DNA of 64,000 nt, taken from assembly GCA_937944885.1 (NCBI GenBank), contig CALFBB010000023.1, positions 1 through 64,000 on the forward strand, read 5' to 3'. This document shows, piece after piece, positions 25,369 to 35,554 of the stretch; positions within the stretch are counted from its first letter, which is position 1; every line of letters begins with the position of its first letter. The stretch comes from an uncultured cyanobacterium (GTDB lineage Bacteria > Cyanobacteriota > Cyanobacteriia > Thermostichales > Thermostichaceae). A program made the translations under genes and the position numbers. Under the pieces are notes generated by a model. That model was not told where the DNA came from. It did not search any database and saw only the letters and a program-made list of their open reading frames with translations.

Positions 25369-27282
25369 CTAGAGGGATCCCACCGGTGCCGGAGTTGAGG
25401 ACAAGGTGGGGGCAAGGCTTAAGCGGCGCAATCCGGACAACCCTGTATCGGCTACCACCAAGTTGCCATCCGGTAACCAAACCACATGGGAAGGCTGCTC
25501 AAACTGTGCTCGCTCAGCTGGGCCATCCTGCCAACCCGGCTCATCCTGACCGGCCAAAGTGGAAACTTGACCCCTGAGATTCAGGCGACGCAGGCGATGA
25601 TTATCCCGATCGGCCACCCAAAGGATGCCTGTAGGATCAAGGGCCAGCCCACTGGGAAAGCGGAAGCGGGCCGCTGCTGCAGGGCCATCCGCATAGCCCG
25701 CCTCTTGCCCGGCAAAGGTGGTCAGTTGCCCGCCGGGAGATAACACCCGAATGCGATGGTTCCCTTGATCGGCAATCCAAATCCGTCCGTTGGCCTCCAC
25801 CGCCAAGGCAGTGGGGTGAGACAGCTGGGCTTGGTCAGCAGGCCCATCGGCGGATCCCGCCTGCCCTGTACCGGCTACGGTTGTCACTTCCCCTTCAGCA
25901 GTAATGCGGCGGATGCGGTGGTCGGCTCGATCCACAACATAGAGGCTGCCCTCCGGCCCTAGGGCCAACCCGAATGGCGCCCGAAACTGAGCTTGAGCAG
26001 CCTTTCCATCCCGGTATCCAGCCTTACATGAGCCGGCAAAGGTGGAAACCCGTCGCCGACGACTGATGTAGCGCAAGCAATGGTTGCCGCTGTCCGCCAC
26101 CCACAGCCCCCCCTTGGGATCCCAAAGCAGCCCTTGGGGAGCATCAAACTGCGCTTGATCCGCTAACCCATCCCGATAACCGGCCGTGCCAGTGCCTGCC
26201 CACACCATCAGATCTCCCTCTGGAGACAGACGAAAGATCAGGTGTTGAGTCGGATCGGATAAATAAAAATATCCCTCCGGATCCACAGTGATGCCACCGA
26301 TCTCCCGCAACGAAACCTCTGTGTCGGTGTTAGGTAGGGAAGCGCTGCCCATCGGTAAGGTCTCTACAACCCATGCCAGCGTTGCTGTGGGGGTGGCAGA
26401 AGGACGGGGGGAAGGTGTTGCCACCGGCCAGTCCAGAACTAAAGTTCCCAACCCCTGCCCTGCGGCATCGGCAAGGGCCACCCAGACGGAACCGGATAGA
26501 GAAGCAGGAGGGATCACTGTTAGGCGGTCATCGCTGCGGGAGCGGATCTCCCCCTTGAGTAGGCGACTGGGGTTGGCTGCCGGCGCAAAGAGAACCGTTT
26601 CCACCCGTTCCAGCTTTTCCCCTGAAAGCAGCAACGGTTGCCCTGGAGTCACCTCTGTAGATCTAAGCAGTAAAGGTACCTCCACTTCAGAGAGCACCAA
26701 TAAAAAGAGGCGGCGGTTGGTACTGCTGCCGATACTACCGCCAGAACTACCGGAGCGGGCAGAAAGAGTCAGGGATCCCTTGCCTTGGGCCAGGGTGGCG
26801 GAACCCCGATAAGCAACAGCATTCAGCTCTGCTTCGCCGGGAGGGGGGTTGGTAAATGTGAAGGTGGCCGGTTGCCCCGGGCGCAAGGTGGCAGTGGCGG
26901 TTTGCCGATAGGATCCCCGGGTAATGCTCAGATCAATTCCCTCTACCCCCGGCCACTCAGGGGTGCGGGCCAACCAGCGATCCACTTCTGCAGCCGGTAG
27001 CTGAGCCACCAGATCGGATCCCTGTTCTTGCAACAACAAAACAATACGGTTGTCTGGTACCGACAAGCCAGCCTGGCGGGCCTGTTGCAGACTCAGAGCC
27101 TCTGATGCAGGCAGCGATGGGCTAGGGGTGAAGACCGGCTGTAGCGCCGAAGGCGGCACCACACTGGGGGGTAAGGTGGAAGAAGAAAGGCTACCACAGG
27201 CAGAGAGAGCTAGCACCAGAGCACCCCAGACGGGCAGAGTTGGCGGCACAGAAAAGAGCTGTCGTGGCATGATCCGACTCAT
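25369..27282 (-). CDS. NHL-repeat lipoprotein
   Basis: The 637-residue protein has a signal sequence ending in the lipobox LSAC (lipidated cysteine near residue 29), a Pro/Ser-rich linker, a beta-rich N-terminal domain with a Ser/Gly-rich stretch, and a C-terminal region with about five or six NHL repeats (units with VADSGNHCLRYI, VVDRADHRIRRI, IADQGNHRIRVL, VADRDNHRLRRL, VADTGLSGLRRL, alternating with TFAG or TLAG). Such repeats form a beta-propeller used for binding. The start ATG has AGGAGAGG upstream. The channel-like gene follows at 18-33 bp, so the two are probably co-transcribed. Substrate unknown. Confidence 0.85.
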   Translation of the reverse strand: MSRIMPRQLFSVPPTLPVWGALVLALSACGSLSSSTLPPSVVPPSALQPVFTPSPSLPASEALSLQQARQAGLSVPDNRIVLLLQEQGSDLVAQLPAAEVDRWLARTPEWPGVEGIDLSITRGSYRQTATATLRPGQPATFTFTNPPPGEAELNAVAYRGSATLAQGKGSLTLSARSGSSGGSIGSSTNRRLFLLVLSEVEVPLLLRSTEVTPGQPLLLSGEKLERVETVLFAPAANPSRLLKGEIRSRSDDRLTVIPPASLSGSVWVALADAAGQGLGTLVLDWPVATPSPRPSATPTATLAWVVETLPMGSASLPNTDTEVSLREIGGITVDPEGYFYLSDPTQHLIFRLSPEGDLMVWAGTGTAGYRDGLADQAQFDAPQGLLWDPKGGLWVADSGNHCLRYISRRRRVSTFAGSCKAGYRDGKAAQAQFRAPFGLALGPEGSLYVVDRADHRIRRITAEGEVTTVAGTGQAGSADGPADQAQLSHPTALAVEANGRIWIADQGNHRIRVLSPGGQLTTFAGQEAGYADGPAAAARFRFPSGLALDPTGILWVADRDNHRLRRLNLRGQVSTLAGQDEPGWQDGPAERAQFEQPSHVVWLPDGNLVVADTGLSGLRRLSLAPTLSSTPAPVGSL

Positions 27283-27801
27283 CCTCTCCTACTGACTGGA
27301 GATCGACGGGAACCTGAACTCACCAAACCGCCCACAGAAGCGGCTTGCCCTTCTTCTATCTATTTGAAGCGCCGTAGTCCCTTTGCCCAAGGATACCCTC
27401 GGCAAATCGGGAAAATGCCCTAGCCCTTGAATGCAATCCATAGTTAACCGTCCTCACCCACAGGTGAGTCACACTCCTCACTCTATCTATCCTTACTCGA
27501 ATCCCTATCAAAAGACCAGATGAAGAGGTGAAAAGACCCGCGGGCTGGAGATGGCCTGTTGACAGCAAAAACTCCTGAGTTCGAGTTCTCATCCGCTGGG
27601 ATGAGGGATCCAATTAACCCTTTTACCGAGGTAGCTGCCATCTAAGGCGGTTCGTCAATCCATCCAGACAGAGTACTGTCCCCGTAGCCCTATCTGCAAC
27701 AGGATCACCGGATCCAGACAGGATCTTCCAGACAGGATCTAGATACAGACAGTTACAGGTGGCAATTCTCCCTCAGGCTATTCTGTCTGTGTCCTGCTTC
27801 C
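27283..27801. other. Intergenic region with short duplication and hairpin
   Basis: No supported gene. A stem CTCATCC/GGATGAG with a 4-nt loop lies at 27588-27605; it has no T-run on either side. A perfect 14-bp tandem duplication lies at 27713-27740. The minus-strand promoter of the NHL-lipoprotein gene should lie in the left part. Confidence 0.5.
27713..27740 (+). repeat. Perfect 14-bp tandem duplication
   Basis: TCCAGACAGGATCT occurs twice with no spacer, and a third diverged half copy (AGATACAGACAG) follows. It lies 62 bp downstream of the stop of the minus-strand flavoprotein gene. Confidence 0.7.
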
Positions 27802-28800
27802 CTAGATGGAGGATCCAAGACGCTCCTCCCATTTGCGGGCCGGTGCAGCCCGTCGGATCTCCCGCCAAATGGCTGTAGCAGCCAAGGTGCCATCAGCAAC
27901 AGCAATCGAGACTTGGTTTAAGCCCTGCTTTAGATCTCCTAGGGCAAACAGGCGGGGATGGGAAGTACGGCACCATTCATCGGTGATCAAGTTTTCCCCC
28001 TGCCAATGTAAGTCCGGGATCCCTTTCAAATAAGCATTGTGATAGTGGGATCCCATCGCTACCAGGCCGGTGGTGGCTTCAATGTAGGTTCCATCTTCTA
28101 GCTCTACACCGCTAAGCTGATGGTTCTCCCCCAAGAAACGGCGAATCGGAGCTTCGTAAAGGGGGTAGCCGTGCTCTGAGAGCTTCTCGCGCATACCAGG
28201 GTTCACCGAGCACAACCCATGGGTTAACACTGAAATATAGGGAGTAAACCAATTGAGCACAAAAGCTGTGTTGATTTGGGCTTCAGAATTGACAATGAGT
28301 ACCGCCTTTTGATCCCGCATTTCATAGCCATCGCAGATCAAACATACATGGAGAGAATAGCCGGCATAATCATAAACATTTTGCATATCCGGCAGTTGTG
28401 GCAAATGATCAATAATCCCGGTGGCAGCAATCAGGTATTTGCTATGAAAAACCGGGTAAATACTGTTGCTCTTACCCACCTTGACCTTAACGGCAAAGTG
28501 TTCACCTTCATCTGTAGCATCTTCCACAAACCCGCGCAGGTAGTCCACCCCTAGGCTGAGGATGTGATCCAGACCCTGCCGCAACAGCTCTCGCCCTGGA
28601 GTGGTTGGGGCTAAACCCAGATAATTGCGCAAATCTTGCATCCAAAAGGAGCGTCCCTTGCCTTTTTCCACCACCAAACAGCTCAGCCCATAACGGGCCA
28701 GATAAATGGCCGCTGAGAGACCACCTGCACCTCCTCCGGCCACAATTACGTCATAGGTTTTGTTCAGGGCAACTTCTAGATTTTTGCTACTCAACTTCAT
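27802..28800 (-). CDS. Thioredoxin-reductase-like flavoprotein lacking NAD(P)H motifs
   Basis: The 332-residue protein has the FAD-binding GGGAGGLSAA motif (22-31) and a redox CxxC at C153-C156 (HVCLICDG), the position of the CATC site of thioredoxin reductases. The second dinucleotide motif is absent: where NADPH-dependent enzymes have GGGxSA and HRR it reads VLIVNSEAQINTA and LTHG. The GDL near residue 288 (ALGDLKQG) keeps FAD binding. Pyridine-nucleotide-independent relatives are known in cyanobacteria (the ferredoxin-dependent FFTR and DDOR types), so the electron donor may be ferredoxin or another flavin system. ATG 28800 is chosen over a TTG at 28821. It is divergent from the SPFH gene. 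Confidence 0.82.
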   Translation of the reverse strand: MKLSSKNLEVALNKTYDVIVAGGGAGGLSAAIYLARYGLSCLVVEKGKGRSFWMQDLRNYLGLAPTTPGRELLRQGLDHILSLGVDYLRGFVEDATDEGEHFAVKVKVGKSNSIYPVFHSKYLIAATGIIDHLPQLPDMQNVYDYAGYSLHVCLICDGYEMRDQKAVLIVNSEAQINTAFVLNWFTPYISVLTHGLCSVNPGMREKLSEHGYPLYEAPIRRFLGENHQLSGVELEDGTYIEATTGLVAMGSHYHNAYLKGIPDLHWQGENLITDEWCRTSHPRLFALGDLKQGLNQVSIAVADGTLAATAIWREIRRAAPARKWEERLGSSI

Positions 28801-28933
28801 GGATGGGATCCCTTGCAACACTTCTGTAATAACCCTTGGATAACCAGTCCAAAGGAAAAGAAGTTTAAGAAAAGCCGTAGGGAAAGATAATCACGTAGAA
28901 TAGAGACAAACTCCAATCCAGGAGAAGACCTCT

Positions 28934-29911
28934 ATGCCAGGCATCGTAGCGGCCATTGCCTTGATCTTTCTGGGCTACCTGTTTAACTCGGTCAAGATTA
29001 TCAACCAGGGTTATGAGGCGCTGGTGGAACGACTAGGCCGGTTTCATCGCAAGCTCACCCCCGGTTTGCATTTTATCTTGCCTCCCATCGACAGAATTGT
29101 GTACAGCGAAACCATCCGCGAGAAGGTGTTGGATGTGCCGCCGCAGCAGTGCATCACCAGCGACAACGTCTCCCTGATGGCCGATGCTGTGGTCTATTGG
29201 CGGATTACCGACATGATTAAAGCCCGCTACGCCGTCGAAGATGTGCAACGGGCCTTGATCAACCTGGTGTTGACGACGTTGCGCTCCGAAATTGGCCGCA
29301 TGGTGTTGGATCAAACCTTTTCTTCACGAGCCGAAATTAACGCACGCCTGTTAACCGAACTGGATGAAGCCACGGATCCCTGGGGAATCAAGGTGACCCG
29401 CGTAGAAGTCAAAGACATTCAGCCCTCCAAAACCGTCCAAGACTCGATGGAAAAGCAGATGGCTGCCGAACGGGAAAAGCGAGCTGCCATTCTGAAATCA
29501 GAAGGAGAACAGCAGGCCAGTATCAACCAAGCTACTGGGGCAGCCAAAGCACAGATCCTGAGGGCGGAGGCCGATAAGCGAGAACGCCTGCTGCTGGCGG
29601 AAGGAACTGCCGAAGCCTTGAAAACCATTGCGGCTACCTTGCAAGAGAATCCCCAGGCAAGCAACGCCCTGCAATACTTGATGGCGCAAAACTATATTGA
29701 CATGGGCTTCAAGGTGGGAAATAGCCCTAGCTCCAAGGTGATCTTTATGGATCCCAACTCCATTCCAGGCACCTTGCAAGGGTTGTTCTCGATGGTGGAG
29801 GTCTCCAAACCAGAAGAAGGGCCTGGCTTGCGCACCCCATCCTCTCCCAAGTTGCCGTTGCGTACTCCTACCTCCTTCCCGGCTGAGGCGGACTTTCCTC
29901 GGCGTGACTAG
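28934..29911 (+). CDS. SPFH/band-7 (stomatin-like) membrane protein
   Basis: The 325-residue protein has one N-terminal membrane helix, then the band-7 domain ([23 protein letters not shown], split around residues 33-55) and a long helical region rich in Glu, Ala and Lys (about 180-245) with the [14 protein letters not shown]-type pattern of stomatins. These proteins oligomerise in the membrane and organise microdomains or regulate proteases and channels. The C-terminus is a Pro-rich tail. AGGAG lies 9 nt before the ATG. rimM follows after 8 bp. Confidence 0.9.
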   Translation: MPGIVAAIALIFLGYLFNSVKIINQGYEALVERLGRFHRKLTPGLHFILPPIDRIVYSETIREKVLDVPPQQCITSDNVSLMADAVVYWRITDMIKARYAVEDVQRALINLVLTTLRSEIGRMVLDQTFSSRAEINARLLTELDEATDPWGIKVTRVEVKDIQPSKTVQDSMEKQMAAEREKRAAILKSEGEQQASINQATGAAKAQILRAEADKRERLLLAEGTAEALKTIAATLQENPQASNALQYLMAQNYIDMGFKVGNSPSSKVIFMDPNSIPGTLQGLFSMVEVSKPEEGPGLRTPSSPKLPLRTPTSFPAEADFPRRD

Positions 29912-29919
29912 CTCCCCCT

Positions 29920-30468
29920 ATGGCCTCAGTTCCAAGCTCTAATTCTGATTGGCTGGTGGTGGGGCGAGTGGTGGCGGCTCATGGTTTGCACGGCTGGCTG
30001 CGGGTAAAATGTCTGTCGGATTTTCCGGAGCGCCTCACCGAGCCGGGGCAGCGGTGGTTACAGCGGCAGACGGATCCCGAGCCACTGCTGTATCCCTTAG
30101 TTCAGGGACAGTTTTTCCCGGCTAAGGGATTGTACTTGGTGCAGTTGCAAGGGATCCCGGATCGCACCACTGCTGAGGCTTGGGTGGGAGCTTATCTTCT
30201 GGTGCCAGCTTATGATCGCCCACCCCTAGAGCTTGAAGAATACCACTACCGCGACCTAATCGGGTTGGCCGTGTATCACGAGGGAGAATTGCTAGGTCAA
30301 GTATCCGGGATTTGGGCTGCTGGGCAGGACCTTCTGGAGGTAACCACTGCCAAAGGCCGACAGGTGCTGATCCCTTTCGTCAAGGCTCTGGTGCCTGTTG
30401 TGGATCTGGAACGAGGGCAAATCCAAGTGCAACCGCCGCCCGGATTGTTAGAGAGTTTTCTGAGTTAG
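29920..30468 (+). CDS. rimM: Ribosome maturation factor RimM
   Basis: RimM binds S19 and helps mature the 30S head. The 182-residue protein has the N-terminal barrel (VGRVVAAHGLHGWLRVKCLSDFPER split at about 11-35) and the C-terminal PRC barrel (YHYRDLIGLAVY and the ending region VLIPFVKALVPVVDLE). Length is typical. It follows the SPFH gene by 8 bp. Confidence 0.95.
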   Translation: MASVPSSNSDWLVVGRVVAAHGLHGWLRVKCLSDFPERLTEPGQRWLQRQTDPEPLLYPLVQGQFFPAKGLYLVQLQGIPDRTTAEAWVGAYLLVPAYDRPPLELEEYHYRDLIGLAVYHEGELLGQVSGIWAAGQDLLEVTTAKGRQVLIPFVKALVPVVDLERGQIQVQPPPGLLESFLS

Positions 30469-30563
30469 GAGCAAGCGGGTCCGCATCCCTTTTCAAAGTT
30501 TGCCCTCAGAGGCGTCTAAGTGCCTATTTTAGCTCATTATGCTATCATAGGGTCAACTTTTGA

Positions 30564-32579
<2,016 letters not shown>

Positions 32580-32655
32580 GTGAAAGAAAGTCTGTCGGTG
32601 TTGAAGAGCACCGATGCTATCATCTTAATACCTCTACAATCTGTGATTGGGTTAC

Positions 32656-32961
32656 ACCATGCCGGGGGCTTGGGCTTGCTGGGTGTGGTTTTGCTCCTGC
32701 CCCAGCTCGTCTTGGCTATCACCCTGGAGTAAGTTCCCAATCCCTGCTGCCACTATGGAGGCTGGGTTTCCAGTACTGCCGATATCCTCAGCAGCCCTAC
32801 AAAGTGGGAACTGGATCTGGAGCGTCTGAAGTTGGAGCAGCGCACCGGTACCGAAATGACAGACAGCAGTAGGGTTAGGGGGTACTGGGGGCAGTGGGTA
32901 GGCGCTATTCCAACCCATAGAGGTTCCCTTATCTTTCTCCAAAGCGGTTGCCCCTTCTCCT
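32656..32961 (+). pseudogene. Possible decayed secreted-protein gene
   Basis: In one plus-strand frame a signal-peptide-like run (LGLLGVVLLLPQLVLA) lies near 32670-32725, ends at a TAA, and continues in the same frame for about 80 open codons that include a charged helix (WELDLERLKLEQRTG). No intact start codon leads this frame; the only ATG nearby (32659) opens another frame with unlikely Trp/Cys/Ser composition. This looks like a frameshifted or stop-interrupted remnant in the gyrB-ndhG gap, but I cannot name a parent. The rest of 32580-33014 shows nothing I can support. Confidence 0.25.
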
Positions 32962-33014
32962 AAATCCGGTGGGACAGTACAGTAGTAAAGGGAAATCGCA
33001 AGGATGGAGATCCA

Positions 33015-33623
33015 ATGACCCTTGGAGAAGGTGCACAACTGGTTACCTTTGCTGTGCTATCGCTGATGGCAATTGGGTTTGCTCTGGGAGTGGTTTGGGC
33101 TCCCAACATTGTTTACTCAGGTTTTCTGCTCGGGGGTGTCTTCCTGAGTATGGCAGGGCTATACCTTCTTCTCAATGCTGATTTTGTGGCGGCAGCCCAG
33201 GTGCTCATCTATGTTGGCGCTGTCAATGTGCTGATTTTGTTTGCCATCATGTTGGTGAACCGGCGCTACAATTTTGCTCCCCTGAAGCTGGGCTGGCTGC
33301 GTAACGGCGTAACAGCAGTGGTCTGTTTGGGTTTGTTTGCCCTGTTGGCAACCATGGCCTTTGATACGCCTTGGGAATTGCAACCGATCCAACCCCTGAG
33401 CAGTGTGTTGGTGATGGGTGGGCACTTCTTCAGCGATTACCTACTGCCTTTTGAACTGGCTTCGGTGTTGCTGCTAATGGCGTTGATTGGAGCAATTGTG
33501 CTGGCGCGGCGAGAATTTGTTACTCCTCAAGCTGGAGAAAGGGATCTCAGTTTGCTAGAACGGCCACGGCCACAGATCGAATCCAGTAGCGAAGCGGAAG
33601 CAGAATTGGTGAGCACCCGTTAG
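33015..33623 (+). CDS. ndhG: NDH-1 subunit 6 (NdhG)
   Basis: NdhG (NuoJ homologue) is a membrane subunit of the cyanobacterial NDH-1 complex used in respiration and cyclic electron flow in the thylakoid. The 202-residue protein has five hydrophobic segments and the conserved AAQVLIYVGAVNVLILFAIML region (split around residues 57-78). ndhE follows after 54 bp. ndhA and ndhI, which usually precede ndhG in cyanobacteria, are absent; gyrB is upstream instead. Confidence 0.95.
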   Translation: MTLGEGAQLVTFAVLSLMAIGFALGVVWAPNIVYSGFLLGGVFLSMAGLYLLLNADFVAAAQVLIYVGAVNVLILFAIMLVNRRYNFAPLKLGWLRNGVTAVVCLGLFALLATMAFDTPWELQPIQPLSSVLVMGGHFFSDYLLPFELASVLLLMALIGAIVLARREFVTPQAGERDLSLLERPRPQIESSSEAEAELVSTR

Positions 33624-33677
33624 GGATCCCGCCCCACATCTCGTGAACCTGTGTAGTGTTTTTAAGGAGCCCCTTAG

Positions 33678-33986
33678 GTGTTGCAACTGCAATTTTTTCT
33701 GTTGGTGGCGGCTGTCCTGTTCTGTATTGGCATTTATGGGTTGATCGTCAGCCGCAATGCGATTCGGGTGCTGATGTCTATTGAGTTGATGTTGAACGCG
33801 GTCAACCTGAATTTTATTGCTTTCTCTAATTTTCTGGACTCGGGCATGATTCGCGGCCAAGTATTTTCCGTGTTTGTGATTACGGTAGCAGCAGCAGAAG
33901 CAGCTGTGGGTTTGGCCATTGTGCTGGGGATCTATCGCAACCGCGCCACCATTGATATGGAGAGCTTTAACCTGCTCAAGTGGTAA
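33678..33986 (+). CDS. ndhE: NDH-1 subunit 4L (NdhE)
   Basis: NdhE (NuoK homologue) is a three-helix membrane subunit of NDH-1. The 102-residue protein has the conserved buried glutamates in [13 protein letters not shown] (helix 2) and [11 protein letters not shown] (helix 3). The start is GTG with AAGGAG 8 nt upstream, and the following [11 protein letters not shown] matches the usual N-terminus. It forms a pair with ndhG. Confidence 0.95.
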   Translation: MLQLQFFLLVAAVLFCIGIYGLIVSRNAIRVLMSIELMLNAVNLNFIAFSNFLDSGMIRGQVFSVFVITVAAAEAAVGLAIVLGIYRNRATIDMESFNLLKW

Positions 33987-34194
33987 CCTGTAGCTTTACT
34001 GACTTTGATAAACAAGATCTATCCACAGACGTTACTGCAACGCCTTGGCTAAGGGAGAATAATCTATCTTCATCTATCTTCCACTCATGTTTTGTGTGGA
34101 GTGGCAAAGCTTTGATCGGAGGATCCTCAACTCCTAGGTTAGGAAAAACTCCCCTCTCCAGTAGCTGTCTTGCTACTGCGTAGCTAAGTGCCTG

Positions 34195-34362
34195 TTACTG
34201 GTTCAGGAAGAGAAACAAAGGAGTATCTCTACCGGAGGCAGCTAGACTCCCCACTACCGCTGCAAACATCACTCCAAACAAGCTGACCAGGATGCTGAGT
34301 CTGGCCAACAGGATTCGAATGAGCGCGATCAGGGTGATGCTAGTAGGTCGTTCCCTAGCTTT
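34195..34362 (-). pseudogene. Remnant of a small membrane protein, in frame behind the DUF5684-like gene
   Basis: Directly after the TAA of the DUF5684-like gene (34363-34365), the same minus-strand frame stays open for 55 codons and ends at a TAA at 34195-34197. It encodes RPTSITLIALIRILL, then a hydrophobic SLFGVMFAAVVGSLAA segment. RPxxxTLIA followed by a hydrophobic helix is how many small bacterial membrane proteins begin. No ATG, GTG or TTG stands before RPTS, so it is either a remnant that lost its start or the rest of a longer protein cut by the stop codon. The remaining 33987-34194 contains nothing I can support. Confidence 0.4.
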
Positions 34363-34641
34363 TTACGTGAAGGCCAAGATGGCGGAATAGGCCAAGGCTC
34401 CCAAAACCGGTAGGAAAACCAGCAGCCCCAACCAGCGGGACTTATTCAGGCGGGGAGGAATGGCAAAGATGACCCAAATGGCAACGATCAAATTGACCAA
34501 AGGGATGAAGAAAAGGATCACCCACCACCCCGGTTTGCCGGCAGCCCGGCACATCACCCAAATATTGGCGATCGGGATCCAGGCTAGCCAGGCATTTGGA
34601 ACACTCAAAATCCAGGCTAGCCAGGCATTTGGAACACTCAA
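34363..34641 (-). CDS. Small DUF5684-like membrane protein with duplicated N-terminus
   Basis: The core reads NAWLAWIPIANIWVMCRAAGKPGWW, ILFFIPLVNLIVAIWVIF and a third hydrophobic segment, a pattern I associate with DUF5684-type small membrane proteins (function unknown). There is no ATG. A TTG at 34641 overlaps the stop of the upstream phosphatase gene as TTGA and gives 92 residues. The first 22 codons are two exact copies of an 11-residue unit (LSVPNAWLAWI) made by a 33-bp DNA duplication. A longer frame to 34716 would run into the phosphatase gene. The gene may be undergoing decay: no ribosome binding site is visible. Confidence 0.5.
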   Translation of the reverse strand: MSVPNAWLAWILSVPNAWLAWIPIANIWVMCRAAGKPGWWVILFFIPLVNLIVAIWVIFAIPPRLNKSRWLGLLVFLPVLGALAYSAILAFT

Positions 34642-34642
34642 A
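34577..34642 (-). repeat. Perfect 33-bp tandem duplication at a gene junction
   Basis: Units 34577-34609 and 34610-34642 are identical. Because 33 is a multiple of three, the reading frame of the DUF5684-like gene is kept and gains 11 residues, including a second TTG. The right end of the duplication touches the stop codon of the phosphatase gene (34638-34640). Confidence 0.9.
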
Positions 34643-35141
34643 CACGACGGGGAGGTAAGGGAGGGAGTTTGACCCCTGGCACTAAGGATTCCAGTAAACC
34701 ACTGCAGGCATCCCAAAGCAACTCGATCACATAGTCAAACCCGGCCTCGCCGCCATAGTAGGGATCCGGAACCTCTTCATCAGGATGGGACCGGCAATAG
34801 CTACACATTAAGCGTACTTTCTCGGCATACTTTCCCTGGGGATCCAGGCTGAGAATATCGCGGTAGTTTTGCCGATCCATGGCCAGGATTAAATCAAACT
34901 CTCGCAAATCAGTTGGGCGAATTTGGCGGGCCTCACCCCGTAGTTCCAGCCCATAGCGTTGGGCTGCCTGGCGCATGCGTCGATCCGGAGGGCTGCCGAT
35001 GTGATAGGCGCCAGTGCCGGCTGAATCACAGAGAATTTCCTCGGAAATGCCGCTGCTGCGCAACAGATGATCGGTAATGCCTTCAGCCGCAGGGGAGCGA
35101 CAGATGTTGCCTAGACAGACAAACAGCAGCTTTTGGCTCAT
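34638..35141 (-). CDS. Low-molecular-weight protein-tyrosine phosphatase
   Basis: The 167-residue protein begins with the catalytic loop FVCLGNICRSP (nucleophile Cys and Arg of CX5R) and has the general-acid loop VPDPYYGG near residue 125. This family removes phosphate from tyrosine and in bacteria often controls exopolysaccharide synthesis; the substrate here is unknown. The last about 14 residues (LPPLPPRRV end) extend beyond the usual family length, so the original stop may have lain slightly upstream. Its stop overlaps the TTG of the next gene. Confidence 0.92.
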   Translation of the reverse strand: MSQKLLFVCLGNICRSPAAEGITDHLLRSSGISEEILCDSAGTGAYHIGSPPDRRMRQAAQRYGLELRGEARQIRPTDLREFDLILAMDRQNYRDILSLDPQGKYAEKVRLMCSYCRSHPDEEVPDPYYGGEAGFDYVIELLWDACSGLLESLVPGVKLPPLPPRRV

Positions 35142-35241
35142 ACAACCTATCCTGCAGAAAACCCCTTTTTAACCTTACCAGTCTTCTTCTCCCGGACGGA
35201 TCCCCGGCCAAAATGGAGCTAGTTTTACTGGTAAAGTGCCC

Positions 35242-35490
35242 ATGTCTGATCCCGCCCCCTATCCGCACCCTCAGGATGTGGCCAATTTGATTCTCTACGT
35301 GCAAACGGAACTGGCCCTGTTTGAGCAAGTTGCTGCCCAAGAAGGGATCCCGTCTACAGCCCTAGAGCCAATCCAGCGTTCTCAAGAGGCGTTGCGTCGT
35401 GCTGTGGATCAACTGGAGCTGCGGGACTGGTACCGCGAACTCACCCATGGCTTTCGGGATCAGCTGGGGCGATTGGAGGAGTGGTTGTAG
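35242..35490 (+). CDS. Small conserved-looking hypothetical protein
   Basis: The 82-residue acidic protein is mostly helical in character (DVANLILYVQTELALFE, then an Arg/Glu/Leu-rich second half ending RLEEWL). I do not recognise a family. Composition and the clean ATG at 35242 (a GTG at 35236 is also in frame) suggest a real gene. It is divergent from the phosphatase gene and lies 64 bp upstream of the ABC ATPase on the same strand. Confidence 0.55.
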   Translation: MSDPAPYPHPQDVANLILYVQTELALFEQVAAQEGIPSTALEPIQRSQEALRRAVDQLELRDWYRELTHGFRDQLGRLEEWL

Positions 35491-35554
35491 TCCACAATGG
35501 TTTTTCAGGGGGCAGGTCTGCCAAAATAACGGTAACCTCCCCCTATCGGCCTTC

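Noticed and set aside
27560-27610. tRNA T-arm-like sequence (GTTCGAGTTCTC)
   Set aside because: No acceptor stem or anticodon arm can be built around it.
27356-27613. An 85-codon minus-strand frame in the gap before the flavoprotein gene
   Set aside because: It has Arg/Ser-rich random composition and no ribosome binding site.
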